64,000 nucleotides of DNA, taken from assembly GCA_902787185.1 (NCBI GenBank), contig CADAFP010000002.1, positions 1 to 64,000 of the forward strand, read 5' to 3'. Below, in pieces: positions 25,502 to 34,966 of the stretch. The notes under the pieces are model-generated. The model saw nothing but the letters and a program-made list of their open reading frames with translations. It was not told the DNA's origin and did no database searches. Position numbers and translations under genes: made by a program. Each line of letters opens with the position of its first letter. Positions within the stretch are counted from its first letter, which is position 1. The stretch is from an uncultured Bacteroidales bacterium (GTDB lineage Bacteria; Bacteroidota; Bacteroidia; Bacteroidales; Muribaculaceae).

Positions 25502-26950
25502 TTAGAATTGGAAATAGATGAATGTTTGGACCTCACCGGCAAAGAAGAACATCACAACCAGAAGGGTGGCATACAGCAGGTAGCGCGCCACGCTGTAGCG
25601 GAACACGCCGTGGGTGGAACTGAGCTGCAGGCCATGCTGCTTGCCTCGCTGCAGCCACTCGACCACGATGACGACACAACCCAGTATCAGCGCCTTCTTG
25701 CCGAAGACGACGGGCATGCTGTCAAACATCGTGGTGAACATGCGTGACAGGAAATGGTAGGCCTCGGTCATATCCTCGCACCTGAAGATAATCCACCCTA
25801 TCACCGCCAGGGCGAAGGTGATAATCATCTGCAACGCCTCGCGCCAAGTGGGCAGCCAGCGCCCGAAGGCCACGACTGGCTTGCGCTTGGTGTTGATGCC
25901 CAACAGATTATAAATCACCAACAGCACAGCGTGGTAGAGGCCCCAACAGATAAAGGTCCAGTTGGCACCATGCCACAGGCCGCTGATGGCCCATACTATC
26001 AGCACGTTGGAAATCATGCGCCCACGGCTGCAACGGTTGCCGCCCAGCGGGATATAGATGTAGTCACGGAACCACGAGGTCAGTGAGATGTGCCAGCGGC
26101 GCCAGAACTCGGGGATGTTGCGCGAGAAGTAGGGATAGTTGAAGTTGCGCATCAGGTTGAAGCCGAACAGGCGCGCACAGCCGATGGCGATGTCGCTGTA
26201 TCCCGAGAAATCGCAATAAATCTGCAGGGAGAAGCTCACGCCAAGCAGAAAGAGGTCTGCGCCCGACACCACGTCATATTTTCCCCACGTGAGGTTGACG
26301 ACCATCGCACAGTTGTCGGCGACCACGAGCTTCTTGAAAAATCCCCAGAACATCTGCCGCAGGCCATCCACCGCCCTGCCGTAGTCAAAGGTGCGTGACT
26401 GCTGGAACTGGGGCAACAGGTTGGTGGCACGCTCGATGGGGCCAGCCACCAGTTGGGGGAAGAAGCTGATGTAGGCAAAGAATTCCACCACATCGTGGGT
26501 GGCGGCGATGCGGCCACGGTAAACGTCGATCGTGTAGCTCAACGCCTGGAAGGTGTAGAAACTGATGCCCACAGGCAGGATGATCTCGGCGGTCACCCAG
26601 TCGAGATGATAGCCCAACGCCGACCGCAACAGCAGGTCAAGGTTCTCGACAAAGAAGTTGAAATACTTGAAATAGCCCAGTATCAACAGGTTGAGCACAA
26701 TGTTGGCGGCGCTCACCATGCGCTGCCGTCCACGCTGGCCCTCAAAGCGCTCGATGAGCAGGCCGCTGACATAGCTGCAGGCCGAGGTGAGCGCTATCAG
26801 TCCCAGGAAGCGCCAATCCCACCAGCCGTAGAAGACGTAACTCGCCAGGACGACCAGCAGATTCTGCCAGCGCCGCTGACGAAAGACGAACCAGTAGAGC
26901 AGGAACACTACCGGGAGAAATATCAGGAATTGGAATGAGTTAAACAGCAT
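25502..26950 (-). CDS. MBOAT-family O-acyltransferase (AlgI/DltB-like)
   Basis: Polytopic inner-membrane protein that passes acyl groups across the membrane to an extracytoplasmic partner. The family signature RRWHISLTSWFRDYIYIPLGG occurs at about residues 283-303 and the presumed catalytic histidine lies in GLWHGANWTF (about 323-332). About 11 hydrophobic helices are seen and the 482-residue length is usual. It is the first gene of the pair with the AlgJ/AlgX-like protein. It could serve alginate-like, peptidoglycan or exopolysaccharide acetylation; nothing in the window decides which. Confidence 0.92.
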   Translation of the reverse strand: MLFNSFQFLIFLPVVFLLYWFVFRQRRWQNLLVVLASYVFYGWWDWRFLGLIALTSACSYVSGLLIERFEGQRGRQRMVSAANIVLNLLILGYFKYFNFFVENLDLLLRSALGYHLDWVTAEIILPVGISFYTFQALSYTIDVYRGRIAATHDVVEFFAYISFFPQLVAGPIERATNLLPQFQQSRTFDYGRAVDGLRQMFWGFFKKLVVADNCAMVVNLTWGKYDVVSGADLFLLGVSFSLQIYCDFSGYSDIAIGCARLFGFNLMRNFNYPYFSRNIPEFWRRWHISLTSWFRDYIYIPLGGNRCSRGRMISNVLIVWAISGLWHGANWTFICWGLYHAVLLVIYNLLGINTKRKPVVAFGRWLPTWREALQMIITFALAVIGWIIFRCEDMTEAYHFLSRMFTTMFDSMPVVFGKKALILGCVVIVVEWLQRGKQHGLQLSSTHGVFRYSVARYLLYATLLVVMFFFAGEVQTFIYFQF

Positions 26951-27004
26951 GTCTTGTCTTTATATCTTAATTCAGTGGGCTTTAGGTGCCGAGATGCCTA
27001 AGGC

Positions 27005-27949
27005 CTAATTGCTAATATCAGGTTGATGATTATCCATGTCGTAATGCATGAGCTGGTGCTCGTACTGTTTCCACTGGTTGCGCGTGATGACCTCCAGAAT
27101 CAGGCCACTCACCCACATGAGCATCGCCAGCAGGGCGATAAAGCCACTGACGATGAGCGTGGGGAACCGCGGCACCAGGCCCGTGCGGAAGTACTCGATG
27201 AGCACGGGCGTCACCAGCACCAGCGACAGCACCAGCAGCACGGCGGCGATGATGCTGAACAGCCGCAGGGGACGGTGCTCACCAAAGAGTGCCAAAGCCG
27301 TCTTCAGCGCACGGTAGCCGTCGGTAAAAGTGCTCAATTTGGACTCGCTGCCCGACGGGCGGTCACGGTATTCCACCGCTACCGAATCGACCTTGAAACT
27401 GTGTTCCAGGGCATGGACGGTCATCTCGGTCTCCACCTCAAAGCCCTGGGAGCGCAGCGGGAAATTCTTGACAAAACGGCGGCTCAAGGCCCGGTAGCCC
27501 GTCAGGATGTCCTGCACATTGCTGCCGCACATCCAGTTGATGAGGCTGCGCATCAGGCGGTTGCCCGTGTTGTGGAAGGGGCGGCGGTTCACGGTGAAGT
27601 AGGTCGAGGACAAGCGGTCGCCGATGGCCATGTCACAGCCGCCGCTCAGCACCTTGTCACACAGGTCACGAGCGTTGGCAGCAGGATAGGTCGCATCGCC
27701 GTCAACCATCAGGTAGCAGTCGGCATCCACGGTGTTGAACAACGTGCGCAGCATGTTGCCCTTGCCCTGGCGGGGCTCGGCGATGACTCGGGCACCGGCC
27801 TGGCGTGCGGCATCGGCAGTGCCGTCACGTGAGTTATTGTCCCCGACAACGATTTGCGCCTCGGGCAAGGCCTCGTGAAAATCCGTCACCACCCGGCTGA
27901 TGGTGGCAGCCTCGTTATAGCAAGGTATGATTACCGCAATCCTGTTCAT
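27005..27949 (-). CDS. Family 2 glycosyltransferase with membrane tail
   Basis: GT2 enzyme of the dolichyl/polyprenyl-phosphate sugar transferase type: an N-terminal GT-A domain (about 1-220) with NNSRDGT near residue 37 and DGDATYPA near 78 (the DxD-like metal site), then two C-terminal transmembrane helices (about 225-290). Such enzymes load sugar onto undecaprenyl phosphate for use outside the membrane. Its start codon overlaps the stop of the upstream 464-codon frame's gene (ATGA, 27946-27949), linking it to a polytopic membrane protein that could use the lipid-linked sugar. Confidence 0.87.
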   Translation of the reverse strand: MNRIAVIIPCYNEAATISRVVTDFHEALPEAQIVVGDNNSRDGTADAARQAGARVIAEPRQGKGNMLRTLFNTVDADCYLMVDGDATYPAANARDLCDKVLSGGCDMAIGDRLSSTYFTVNRRPFHNTGNRLMRSLINWMCGSNVQDILTGYRALSRRFVKNFPLRSQGFEVETEMTVHALEHSFKVDSVAVEYRDRPSGSESKLSTFTDGYRALKTALALFGEHRPLRLFSIIAAVLLVLSLVLVTPVLIEYFRTGLVPRFPTLIVSGFIALLAMLMWVSGLILEVITRNQWKQYEHQLMHYDMDNHQPDISN

Positions 27950-29220
27950 TGCTCTATCAGTTTATGGTCATCGATGTGACGGTTCTCGTGACGCTCCCTG
28001 AATAACGCCAAGGGGTGCTTCAGGTCGGTCGTGTAACGCAGATATAACGCGATTCCGATGGCACTCACGACAAACGTGCGCCAAGTGAAATGAAGATGAT
28101 GCCAGGTGTGCTCCAGCAGCACAAAAGTCCATACAAAACCCATGGCTGCAATCGCCAGCATCCAGCTGTGGCGGCGCATCTCGTCCCGTGACCGCCCATA
28201 CAGGAGCGCCACAGCCACGGTCAGCGCGACAGCGGCCACGAGCAGGGCCCCGTTCCACTTGAGGCACCACATCATGAAGTCATGCTCGCCCTTGCCCACC
28301 GTGCGCTGCGTCACGGCGCCCATGGCATCGCCAAAGACGTCAAAATCCAACACCAGCCCCGCGAGGAGCCATTTCGTGCCCCACAGCAGGGCGTAACCCG
28401 CCGCCCAAGCCACCGCCAAGGTAATCAGGCAGCGCCAAGTGTCGTGCGGCCTGCGGTAGAGCATATACACCGTCAGGGGAACCGCCAGCGCCACCATCGG
28501 CGTGGTCAACAAGTCCATGAAGGCCGTCACTGCTCCCACGACAAAGAACAGCAGGACAGCGTTACCACGATTTCCTGTGGCCCGGTTCCACAGCAGGATG
28601 AGCAGTGAGGCCCCGAGCGCGATGGCAAAGGTGGGAACATAGTTCAGGCATAGCGGCACCGTGGGAGTCATCACTGCCAGCAGGGGCAGCGCGATGACGA
28701 GCGCGTCGCCCGTCCCCAGCCGCTTGACCATCACCACCGTCGCCACAACCAGCAGCAACAGGAGCAGCACCACGTTAAGCGTCCTGATGCCGCGCATGGT
28801 GGTCACACACAACAGGGGGCGCAACAGGCACTGGCTGCCGTGCCAGTAGCGGCTATAGACGAAGGACTGCAACCGGGGGCTGTCAGGTTCACTCAAGAGT
28901 ACCTTGATGCCTGCCACGGGCGAGGAGTCGGCTATGACAAAGCGGCTCTCCATCGCCGATTGCAACGGGCTGCTGGTGTCGGCACAATAAGCGATGTCCA
29001 GCATCAGGCACTCGGTGAACACGCCGATAATGTACGGCTTGAAAAAGCCCGCCTGGCAGGTGAACATCTGGCCATCCTCCACCACCTCGCTCACCGACTG
29101 CCGCAGGTGCCCCTCGATGGCATCACGGGGAATGGCAAACGTCGCCACTACCGCCCCTGTGAACAGGACCGTCAGCAACAAATACGCGACCAATATGCGC
29201 CCAGCCAGTCTCATCGTCAT
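27946..29220 (-). CDS. Polytopic membrane protein of unknown function
   Basis: Not recognised. The start at 29220 (MTMRLAGRILVAYLLL) places a first transmembrane helix at the N-terminus; the longer frame to 29340 would cross the promoter. After a periplasmic segment of about 120 residues, about nine further helices follow. The layout resembles GT-C glycosyltransferases or ligases that use polyprenyl-linked sugars, and the gene overlaps a GT2 gene by 4 bp, but no family motif was identified. The -7 box TATCTTTG lies 9 nt before the ATG, so the mRNA may be leaderless. Confidence 0.75.
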   Translation of the reverse strand: MTMRLAGRILVAYLLLTVLFTGAVVATFAIPRDAIEGHLRQSVSEVVEDGQMFTCQAGFFKPYIIGVFTECLMLDIAYCADTSSPLQSAMESRFVIADSSPVAGIKVLLSEPDSPRLQSFVYSRYWHGSQCLLRPLLCVTTMRGIRTLNVVLLLLLLVVATVVMVKRLGTGDALVIALPLLAVMTPTVPLCLNYVPTFAIALGASLLILLWNRATGNRGNAVLLFFVVGAVTAFMDLLTTPMVALAVPLTVYMLYRRPHDTWRCLITLAVAWAAGYALLWGTKWLLAGLVLDFDVFGDAMGAVTQRTVGKGEHDFMMWCLKWNGALLVAAVALTVAVALLYGRSRDEMRRHSWMLAIAAMGFVWTFVLLEHTWHHLHFTWRTFVVSAIGIALYLRYTTDLKHPLALFRERHENRHIDDHKLIEQ

Positions 29221-29229
29221 TTCAACCCG

Positions 29230-29237
29230 CAAAGATA
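29230..29237 (-). promoter_or_regulatory. -7 element, leaderless arrangement
   Basis: TATCTTTG (minus strand) is separated by 9 nt from the ATG at 29220. The expected start site is at or next to the start codon. Confidence 0.5.
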
Positions 29238-29306
29238 CTATTTTTTCCCAATAGTACGTGCACGACGGCCTCAACGACAACAAAAAGCAAGTAACGGCTG
29301 CAAGGG

Positions 29307-31700
29307 TCAGTCGTTGGGACTCAACACCATGTCGATGCACGATGTGACGTCGTTGATGTCAATTTGGCCGTTACCGTCGATGTCGGCACAGAGTTCACAG
29401 ACGCCTCCAGCATAGAGCAGCCGGTCAATCAAGTCGGTGACATCGGTGATGTTCACCGTGCCGTCGTGATTCACGTCGCCCAACTCATAGTCATGCTCGT
29501 TGAGGAACAGGTTCACCCGTGGCGAATTGCTCCAGCCGCTCTGGGTGCCGTCGATATAGGTCGCCTTCACCTTGTAGAAGAAGGTTCTGCCCTCGGCAAG
29601 GTTCTTGACCAGGCAGAACTTGTCGGTAATGCCCGTAATCACGCGATGACTCGCATCGCCATTCTCGCTGACGGCGTTGAGCGACTGGCGGTTATTGAGT
29701 TCTCCGGCATACACCCTAATCATGCTGATATCGGGGGAATAGTAAATATCGTTGGTGGTGATGGTGATTCTTTCGCCCGAGCTGGCGGTCACAAGCCAAT
29801 TGTAGGTCTCGCCGCCGCTGAACTGGTGCCCGACAGCCGGGGTTTGGTCGGAGCCGACGGTGATGTTGCCGCTGCCGTATGAACCGCCGACGGTCGTGAT
29901 TTGCACGGTAAACACATCGTTGGTGTAATTGCTGGGAACAATATAGGAGATATAGCCATTACCGTTATTGTTGTTGATGTAAACCGCTTTTTGGCCTCCC
30001 ATGACCTCGTTGGTGACCCAGGGATAGCCGAGCGTAATGCTCTCGTAACCGCCCGTGTAACGGCTGCCGTCGATGGTAGCCAGCAGTTCGACGGCAGGAC
30101 GCGCTATCACCTCAAGGGTATAGCTCTGAACAAACCTGCCAGGCGTCTCATCCGCCCAGTTGGCACGGAACTGAGTCAGGTTAATGAATGCGGAGTCGGC
30201 GGGGAGCATCACGGGCGTGGAGGTGTCCAAGACAGCCGTGCCATAGAGGGTCACCGTCTTGTCAACAGCCCCCGTGGCTTCGAGGGTGCTCAGGGTGATG
30301 GTGGCGGTGTGGGTGCCGCTTTGCTGCGGCGCATAGGTCACCGTGATGAGTTTGCCTTCCTCTTCCTGGCTGATGGGCACACGCTCCTCGTCAATCGAGA
30401 AGGCTCCACTCTCATCATTGAGCGTCAAGACGATGGGCGTGCCCAACTCCTGCCCTCTCACCGTAAAGGTGGCTGTTGCGGAATCCTCGACGCAGGCATA
30501 CATGTCCAAAATGGGGGGACTCACCTTGATGGCAGGCCCCGTGACAGGAGGCTGGATGCCCAGAATCATCTGCTGCTCATATTCAAAGGAGTAGTCTTTG
30601 ACCTTGAAGGCGTTGAGGGCAAACTCGCCGTTTCCGTCGCCGCTCCACCCCCAGTTCACGTGATAGGTGTTGTCCTTGGCGTTATATCCGTCAATATTAA
30701 AGGCATGTCCGTTCCAGCCTGTCCAGTAGGTGTAGTCGTAGGCGCAATAGACCACTGGGCGACCCTCGAACATCTCGTTGCGGAGGATGTCGGCCCACTC
30801 GTCATCGGTATAGTTCACGATGCTGTCGTTGCCGTACACATCGAGAATCGTCTTGAACTCTATCCTGGCGCTCTCGTCATAGCCAAAGAACTTGACGGCA
30901 CGCAGGATATCGGTGCCCATAGCGCCACTCAGGCTGGGCGTGTATTGCGTCTTCTCCTCCTGCCCCACATAGCGCATCAGCCAAGCCACAGCATCGGCCT
31001 GGGCCTCGTTGTATGAGCCCGCCGTGTAGGTGTCCAGCATGTTATCCCAATCAAAGGTGATTGAAGGCAACGCCGGCACGTCAAACACAGGGCTCACATT
31101 GGTATAGCCCTCGACAGGAGGCGTCGGCGCGGTCGGGTGTTTCCAGTAGTAGAACACCATCGCCAGCGACGTGGACGTGCAGCCCGTCAAGCACCGCATG
31201 CCGCTATAGGTCGGGCAATAGTTATTGTAGGGTGCCACCTGGTCCCACTCGGCCGTGAGCAGGGGACCCACCTTGGCGGACCTGAGGCTATTGTCGGGTT
31301 TCGTCACCTCAACGACGAGCCCCGGATCAGCCTGCAGGTACTCAAGCTGCTTCTTATAGGTGCCCAGCCAGAACCTCATGTTGTCAGGGATGCGGTTGGG
31401 GTCCAGCCTGCGGTCGCCGTGAGCAAGAATCTCCTGGGCACGATCGTCACCCGACACGATGACAAACCCGTCCCCACTATTGAAAATGTAATATACCGCT
31501 TGCTCGGGCCGCGAGGAATTCATCTCGGCGTGCAGCAACTTCACTTCGGCCGCGGACTTGCCAGCCAGCCGCGTGCCAGCGGTAGTGCCACGCACATATC
31601 GCTCGGCGATAGCCTGCGCCGTCGCCAGATCCACGTCGGCGGCCGACACCTGTGCCACCGCCAGCAATATAGTGGCTAACAATGATACTATATGTTTCAT
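29307..31700 (-). CDS. C10-family cysteine protease (streptopain type) with C-terminal dockerin
   Basis: Secreted protease of 797 residues. Signal peptide (1-20), a Spi-like propeptide (about 22-130, with VIVSGDDRA), and the C10 catalytic domain at about 145-385. The active-site Cys lies in TGCTSTSLA (near residue 170) and the His in WNGHAFNIDGY (near 335), with the WGWSGDGNG loop after it. A beta-sandwich middle (390-720) includes Ig/FN3-like segments, and the last about 60 residues carry two dockerin-type repeats (GDVNHDGTVNITDV, DIDGNGQIDINDV). Family members in Prevotella and Bacteroides act as virulence or nutrient proteases. The dockerin replaces the usual secretion tail. Confidence 0.9.
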   Translation of the reverse strand: MKHIVSLLATILLAVAQVSAADVDLATAQAIAERYVRGTTAGTRLAGKSAAEVKLLHAEMNSSRPEQAVYYIFNSGDGFVIVSGDDRAQEILAHGDRRLDPNRIPDNMRFWLGTYKKQLEYLQADPGLVVEVTKPDNSLRSAKVGPLLTAEWDQVAPYNNYCPTYSGMRCLTGCTSTSLAMVFYYWKHPTAPTPPVEGYTNVSPVFDVPALPSITFDWDNMLDTYTAGSYNEAQADAVAWLMRYVGQEEKTQYTPSLSGAMGTDILRAVKFFGYDESARIEFKTILDVYGNDSIVNYTDDEWADILRNEMFEGRPVVYCAYDYTYWTGWNGHAFNIDGYNAKDNTYHVNWGWSGDGNGEFALNAFKVKDYSFEYEQQMILGIQPPVTGPAIKVSPPILDMYACVEDSATATFTVRGQELGTPIVLTLNDESGAFSIDEERVPISQEEEGKLITVTYAPQQSGTHTATITLSTLEATGAVDKTVTLYGTAVLDTSTPVMLPADSAFINLTQFRANWADETPGRFVQSYTLEVIARPAVELLATIDGSRYTGGYESITLGYPWVTNEVMGGQKAVYINNNNGNGYISYIVPSNYTNDVFTVQITTVGGSYGSGNITVGSDQTPAVGHQFSGGETYNWLVTASSGERITITTNDIYYSPDISMIRVYAGELNNRQSLNAVSENGDASHRVITGITDKFCLVKNLAEGRTFFYKVKATYIDGTQSGWSNSPRVNLFLNEHDYELGDVNHDGTVNITDVTDLIDRLLYAGGVCELCADIDGNGQIDINDVTSCIDMVLSPND

Positions 31701-31775
31701 AACAAGGGAATTTAGAGAGTAGCTATTCTATTAAGTTTCAACGGCAATCGTTGTTCACGGGCATCCGTGAAGGGA

Positions 31776-31783
31776 CAAAATTA
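31776..31783 (-). promoter_or_regulatory. -7 element upstream of the C10 protease
   Basis: TAATTTTG on the minus strand, about 76 bp before the ATG at 31700. No good -33 box is seen at 19-21 bp. Confidence 0.4.
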
Positions 31784-31989
31784 GATAAAATCGTGCAATT
31801 GACCGCCATTGCCGATAAAAATCATCAAAAAACCACGATTTTCCCCACCCGACACACCCGTTTCCCGCATGGAGACCCACCACAAAGCCTGCGTGTAAAA
31901 AAAAGAATTGTTGGGGCTGTTGAGTTGTTGTTGAGTTGTTTGAGGGAGCGGGGGTGTGCCAAATTTTGGCAAAATTGTTGGGGCAAGTG

Positions 31990-32020
31990 TTGACTAATTG
32001 ATTCAAATGGTCTAATTTTG
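31990..32020 (+). promoter_or_regulatory. Promoter of the NamZ-like gene
   Basis: TTG at 31990-31992 and TAATTTTG at 32013-32020, 20 bp apart, 27 bp before the ATG. The rest of the 346-bp divergent gap (31701-32046) holds an oppositely directed -7 box, a GTTGTTGAGTTGTTGAGTTG stretch and the palindrome GCCAAATTTTGGC (31959-31971); no gene is seen there. Confidence 0.6.
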
Positions 32021-32046
32021 CGGTATCAACTGTCAAGAACCGATTT

Positions 32047-33315
32047 ATGAAAGAAATGACCAAAATTTATGTGCTCATGTTAGCGGCCATGCTGTCGCTC
32101 ACATCGATGACCACCCTGAAGGCTTGTGGCGGCAACACGGGCAAGACCACCGCCCCGGCCACCGAGGTGGGTCAGCAAACAAACGGAGACGATGCCACCG
32201 GCGGCGAACTCGTCCTGGGTGCCGCCCGCACCGATGCCTACGTGCCCCTGCTGAAGGGCAAGCGCGTGGCGCTGCTGAGTAACCAGACGGGCATGGTGGG
32301 CGACAAGCACACGCTGGACCTGATGCTCGAGAATGGCGTGAACGTGGTGACGATTTTCTCGCCCGAACATGGTTTTCGCGGCAATGCCGACGCGGGTGAA
32401 CATGTGTCGAGCAGCGTTGACGAGAAGACGGGCATACCCATCGCCTCGCTCTATGACGGCAAGTCGCCGATGCCCAGCCAGCAGGTGATGAACGGTATCG
32501 ACGTCATCGTGACCGACATTCAGGATGTGGGACTGAGGTTCTACACCTATTATGTGACGATGATTAACCTGATGGATGCCGCAGTGACCTACAATAAGCA
32601 ATTCATGGTGCTGGACAGGCCCAATCCCAACGGCATGTACGTTGACGGCCCCATCCTAGACATGACGCTCAAGTCGGGCGTGGGCCGCCTGCCCATCCCC
32701 ACCGTGCATGGCATGACGTTGGGCGAACTGGCTCAGATGGCCAACGGCGAGGGATGGCTCAAGGATGGCAAGAAGTGTGACCTCACGGTGATTCCCTGCC
32801 AGAACTACACGCACCAAACGCGCTATGAGTTGCCCATCGCCCCGAGCCCCAACCTGCCCAATATGCTCAGCATCTACCTGTATCCGTCGATGTGCTACTT
32901 TGAGGGCACGACGGTGAGCCTGGGACGCGGCACCGACTGGCCCTTCCAGGTGTATGGCCACCCCGACATGACAGGCTATGACTTTGAGTTCACGCCCAAG
33001 AGCCGCCCCGGTGCCAAGACGCCCACCCAAATGGACGTGCTGTGCCACGGCGTTGACCTGCACAACCTGGATGCCGAAGCCGTCATCGCCAAGGGCATCA
33101 ACCTGGAATATGTCATCGACGCTTACCAAAACCTCAGCAAGAACGGCAAACAGTTCTACCTGAAGAGCGATTTCTTTGACAAACTGATGGGCACCACCCG
33201 CGTTCGCCAAATGATAGCCGAAGGCAAGAGCGCCGCCGAAATCAAGGCCACCTGGCAAGCCGACGTGGAACTGTTCAAGGCACAACGCAAGCCGTATCTC
33301 CTCTATGAGGAGTAG
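32047..33315 (+). CDS. namZ: Exo-beta-N-acetylmuramidase, NamZ/DUF1343 family
   Basis: Predicted lipoprotein (lipobox LKAC at about residues 24-27) of the DUF1343 family, whose characterised member NamZ removes terminal N-acetylmuramic acid from peptidoglycan fragments. Conserved segments include LLSNQTG near 76, FSPEHGFRG near 106, SLYDG near 136, DIQDVGLRFYTY near 157 and DRPNPNG near 188. The 422-residue length fits. A sodium/solute symporter gene follows 90 bp downstream, plausibly for uptake of the released sugar (inference). The stop codon opens a repeat array. Confidence 0.88.
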   Translation: MKEMTKIYVLMLAAMLSLTSMTTLKACGGNTGKTTAPATEVGQQTNGDDATGGELVLGAARTDAYVPLLKGKRVALLSNQTGMVGDKHTLDLMLENGVNVVTIFSPEHGFRGNADAGEHVSSSVDEKTGIPIASLYDGKSPMPSQQVMNGIDVIVTDIQDVGLRFYTYYVTMINLMDAAVTYNKQFMVLDRPNPNGMYVDGPILDMTLKSGVGRLPIPTVHGMTLGELAQMANGEGWLKDGKKCDLTVIPCQNYTHQTRYELPIAPSPNLPNMLSIYLYPSMCYFEGTTVSLGRGTDWPFQVYGHPDMTGYDFEFTPKSRPGAKTPTQMDVLCHGVDLHNLDAEAVIAKGINLEYVIDAYQNLSKNGKQFYLKSDFFDKLMGTTRVRQMIAEGKSAAEIKATWQADVELFKAQRKPYLLYEE

Positions 33316-33402
33316 TTTTTAGTTTTTAGTCCTTAGTCCTTAGTTGGCATCCGCGCCCTAATGCCTAAAGCCTAATTAATAACTCCTAACTTCTAATTAA
33401 GA
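33316..33402 (+). repeat. Period-7 junction repeat array (TTTTTAG/CCTTAGT and CCTAA types)
   Basis: Starts at the namZ stop codon with TAGTTTT/TAGTCCT units, changes to CCTAATG/CCTAAAG and ends with ACTCCTAACTTC just before the symporter ATG. It is the same class as the arrays at 1204 and 3066. Confidence 0.75.
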
Positions 33403-33404
33403 AT

Positions 33405-34871
33405 ATGACTCCCTGGATTGTCCTTGCCACGATAGTTGGCTACTTTATTCTGCTGTTTATCATCTCGTGGGCAGCGTCACGCAAGAGTGACACGTCGATT
33501 GCCCTGAGCGGCGGCCGTCAAGCGCCCTGGTTCATCGTCGCCATTGCCATGCTGGGCGCACCCATCTCGGGCGTGACCTTCATCTCGGTGCCCGGTATGG
33601 TGGTCACCAAAGGCTTCAGTTACCTGCAGATGGCGCTGGGGTTCATCGTGGGCTATTTCGTCATCGCCTACGTGCTCATACCGCTGTTCTACAAGCGCAA
33701 CCTGGTGTCCATCTACGGCTATCTTGAGCAACGCTTCGGCGGCAGCACCCACAAGAGCGGCGCGTGGTTCTTCTTCATCAGCAAGATGCTGGGTGCCGCG
33801 GTACGTTTCTACGTGGTGTGCGTGACGCTGCAGTTGTTGGTGTTCTCGCCGCTGCACATCCCGTTTATCATCAACGTTATCGTCACCATCGCGCTGATTT
33901 TCCTGTACACGCTGCAAGGCGGTGTGAAGACGGTGATCTGGACCGACACGTTAAAGAGTTTCTGCCTCATCCTGTCGGTGGTGCTGAGCATCTACTTTGT
34001 CGCCAAGGGGCTGGGCTATGACATGGCCGGACTGTGGAGCGCCGTGGCTGGCGACGAAACTTCGCGCGTGTTCTACTTTGATAACCCCAAAGAGGGCACC
34101 TACTTCTGGAAACAATTCATCGCGGGCATCTTTATGGTCATCGCCACTACAGGCCTTGACCAGGACCTGATGCAGCGCAGCTTGGCCTGCAAAAACGCCA
34201 GCGAGTCGTCCAAGAACCTCATCGTGAGTGTATTCCTGCAGGTTATTGTCATCGCATTGTTCCTGATACTGGGCACGCTGCTCACCCTGCACGTGCGCGC
34301 CCACGGCATCGCCATGCCCGAGAAGACCGACGAACTGTTTGGCACGGTGGCCTTCAGTGAAGGGATGCCCGTGCTGCTGGGCGTGGTGTTCATCATCGGA
34401 CTGATTGCCGCCGCCTATTCGGCTGCCGGTTCGGCGCTGACGTCGCTGACCACCTCGTTCACCGTCGATATCCTCGAGGCCGACAAGAAGCAGGACGATA
34501 GGGCACTGGGACGCACCCGCCGCATGGTACATATCGCCATGGCAGCGGGCATGGGACTGGTGATTCTCATTTTCTACGCCATCAGCAACAGCGACGCCAT
34601 CAGCGCGGTTTACACCCTCGCCAGCTACACTTACGGCCCCATCCTGGGCCTGTTTGCCTTTGGCATGATGTGTAAACGTCCCGTGCGTGACCGCCTGGTT
34701 CCCTTGGTGTGCATTGCGGCACCCGTCATCAGCTTCTTCGTCCAGATGTGGCTCAAAAACCAATATGACTACACGCTGGGCTTCGAACTGCTGCTGTTGA
34801 ACGCCGTCCTGACGATGATAGGCCTCGCCCTACTCACCAAGAAAAGTGAACAGTTAACAGTGAATAGTTAA
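33405..34871 (+). CDS. Sodium:solute symporter family transporter
   Basis: Inner-membrane SSS-family symporter of 488 residues with about 13 hydrophobic helices. Early motifs include GGRQAPWFIVAIAMLGAPISGVTF (split across helix 1 and 2) and the GLDQDLMQR segment near residue 250, typical of the sialic-acid/sugar branch. Context after a NamZ-like muramidase suggests uptake of N-acetylmuramic acid or a related sugar, by inference. The last seven residues (EQLTVNS) are encoded by the start of the repeat array that follows, so the array also supplies the stop. Confidence 0.88.
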   Translation: MTPWIVLATIVGYFILLFIISWAASRKSDTSIALSGGRQAPWFIVAIAMLGAPISGVTFISVPGMVVTKGFSYLQMALGFIVGYFVIAYVLIPLFYKRNLVSIYGYLEQRFGGSTHKSGAWFFFISKMLGAAVRFYVVCVTLQLLVFSPLHIPFIINVIVTIALIFLYTLQGGVKTVIWTDTLKSFCLILSVVLSIYFVAKGLGYDMAGLWSAVAGDETSRVFYFDNPKEGTYFWKQFIAGIFMVIATTGLDQDLMQRSLACKNASESSKNLIVSVFLQVIVIALFLILGTLLTLHVRAHGIAMPEKTDELFGTVAFSEGMPVLLGVVFIIGLIAAAYSAAGSALTSLTTSFTVDILEADKKQDDRALGRTRRMVHIAMAAGMGLVILIFYAISNSDAISAVYTLASYTYGPILGLFAFGMMCKRPVRDRLVPLVCIAAPVISFFVQMWLKNQYDYTLGFELLLLNAVLTMIGLALLTKKSEQLTVNS

Positions 34872-34962
34872 CAGATATTAGATAACAGATTCATTGACAA
34901 CTGTTCACTATTAACTGTTAACTGTTCACTATTCACTATTCACTGTTCACTAATAACTGAAT
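34853..34962 (+). repeat. Junction repeat array (GTTCACTATT / AACAGTTAAC type)
   Basis: Degenerate AACAGTTA units, then GTTCACTATTAACT and GTTCACTATTCACT units in the reverse sense, so the two halves are complementary and can form a hairpin. The array begins inside the symporter's last codons and runs to the WYL gene. Confidence 0.8.
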
Positions 34963-34966
34963 CTCA

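Noticed and set aside
29901..31016. Plus-strand frame of 371 codons opposite the C10 protease
   Set aside because: Antisense shadow; the minus strand shows the catalytic Cys and His of the C10 family.
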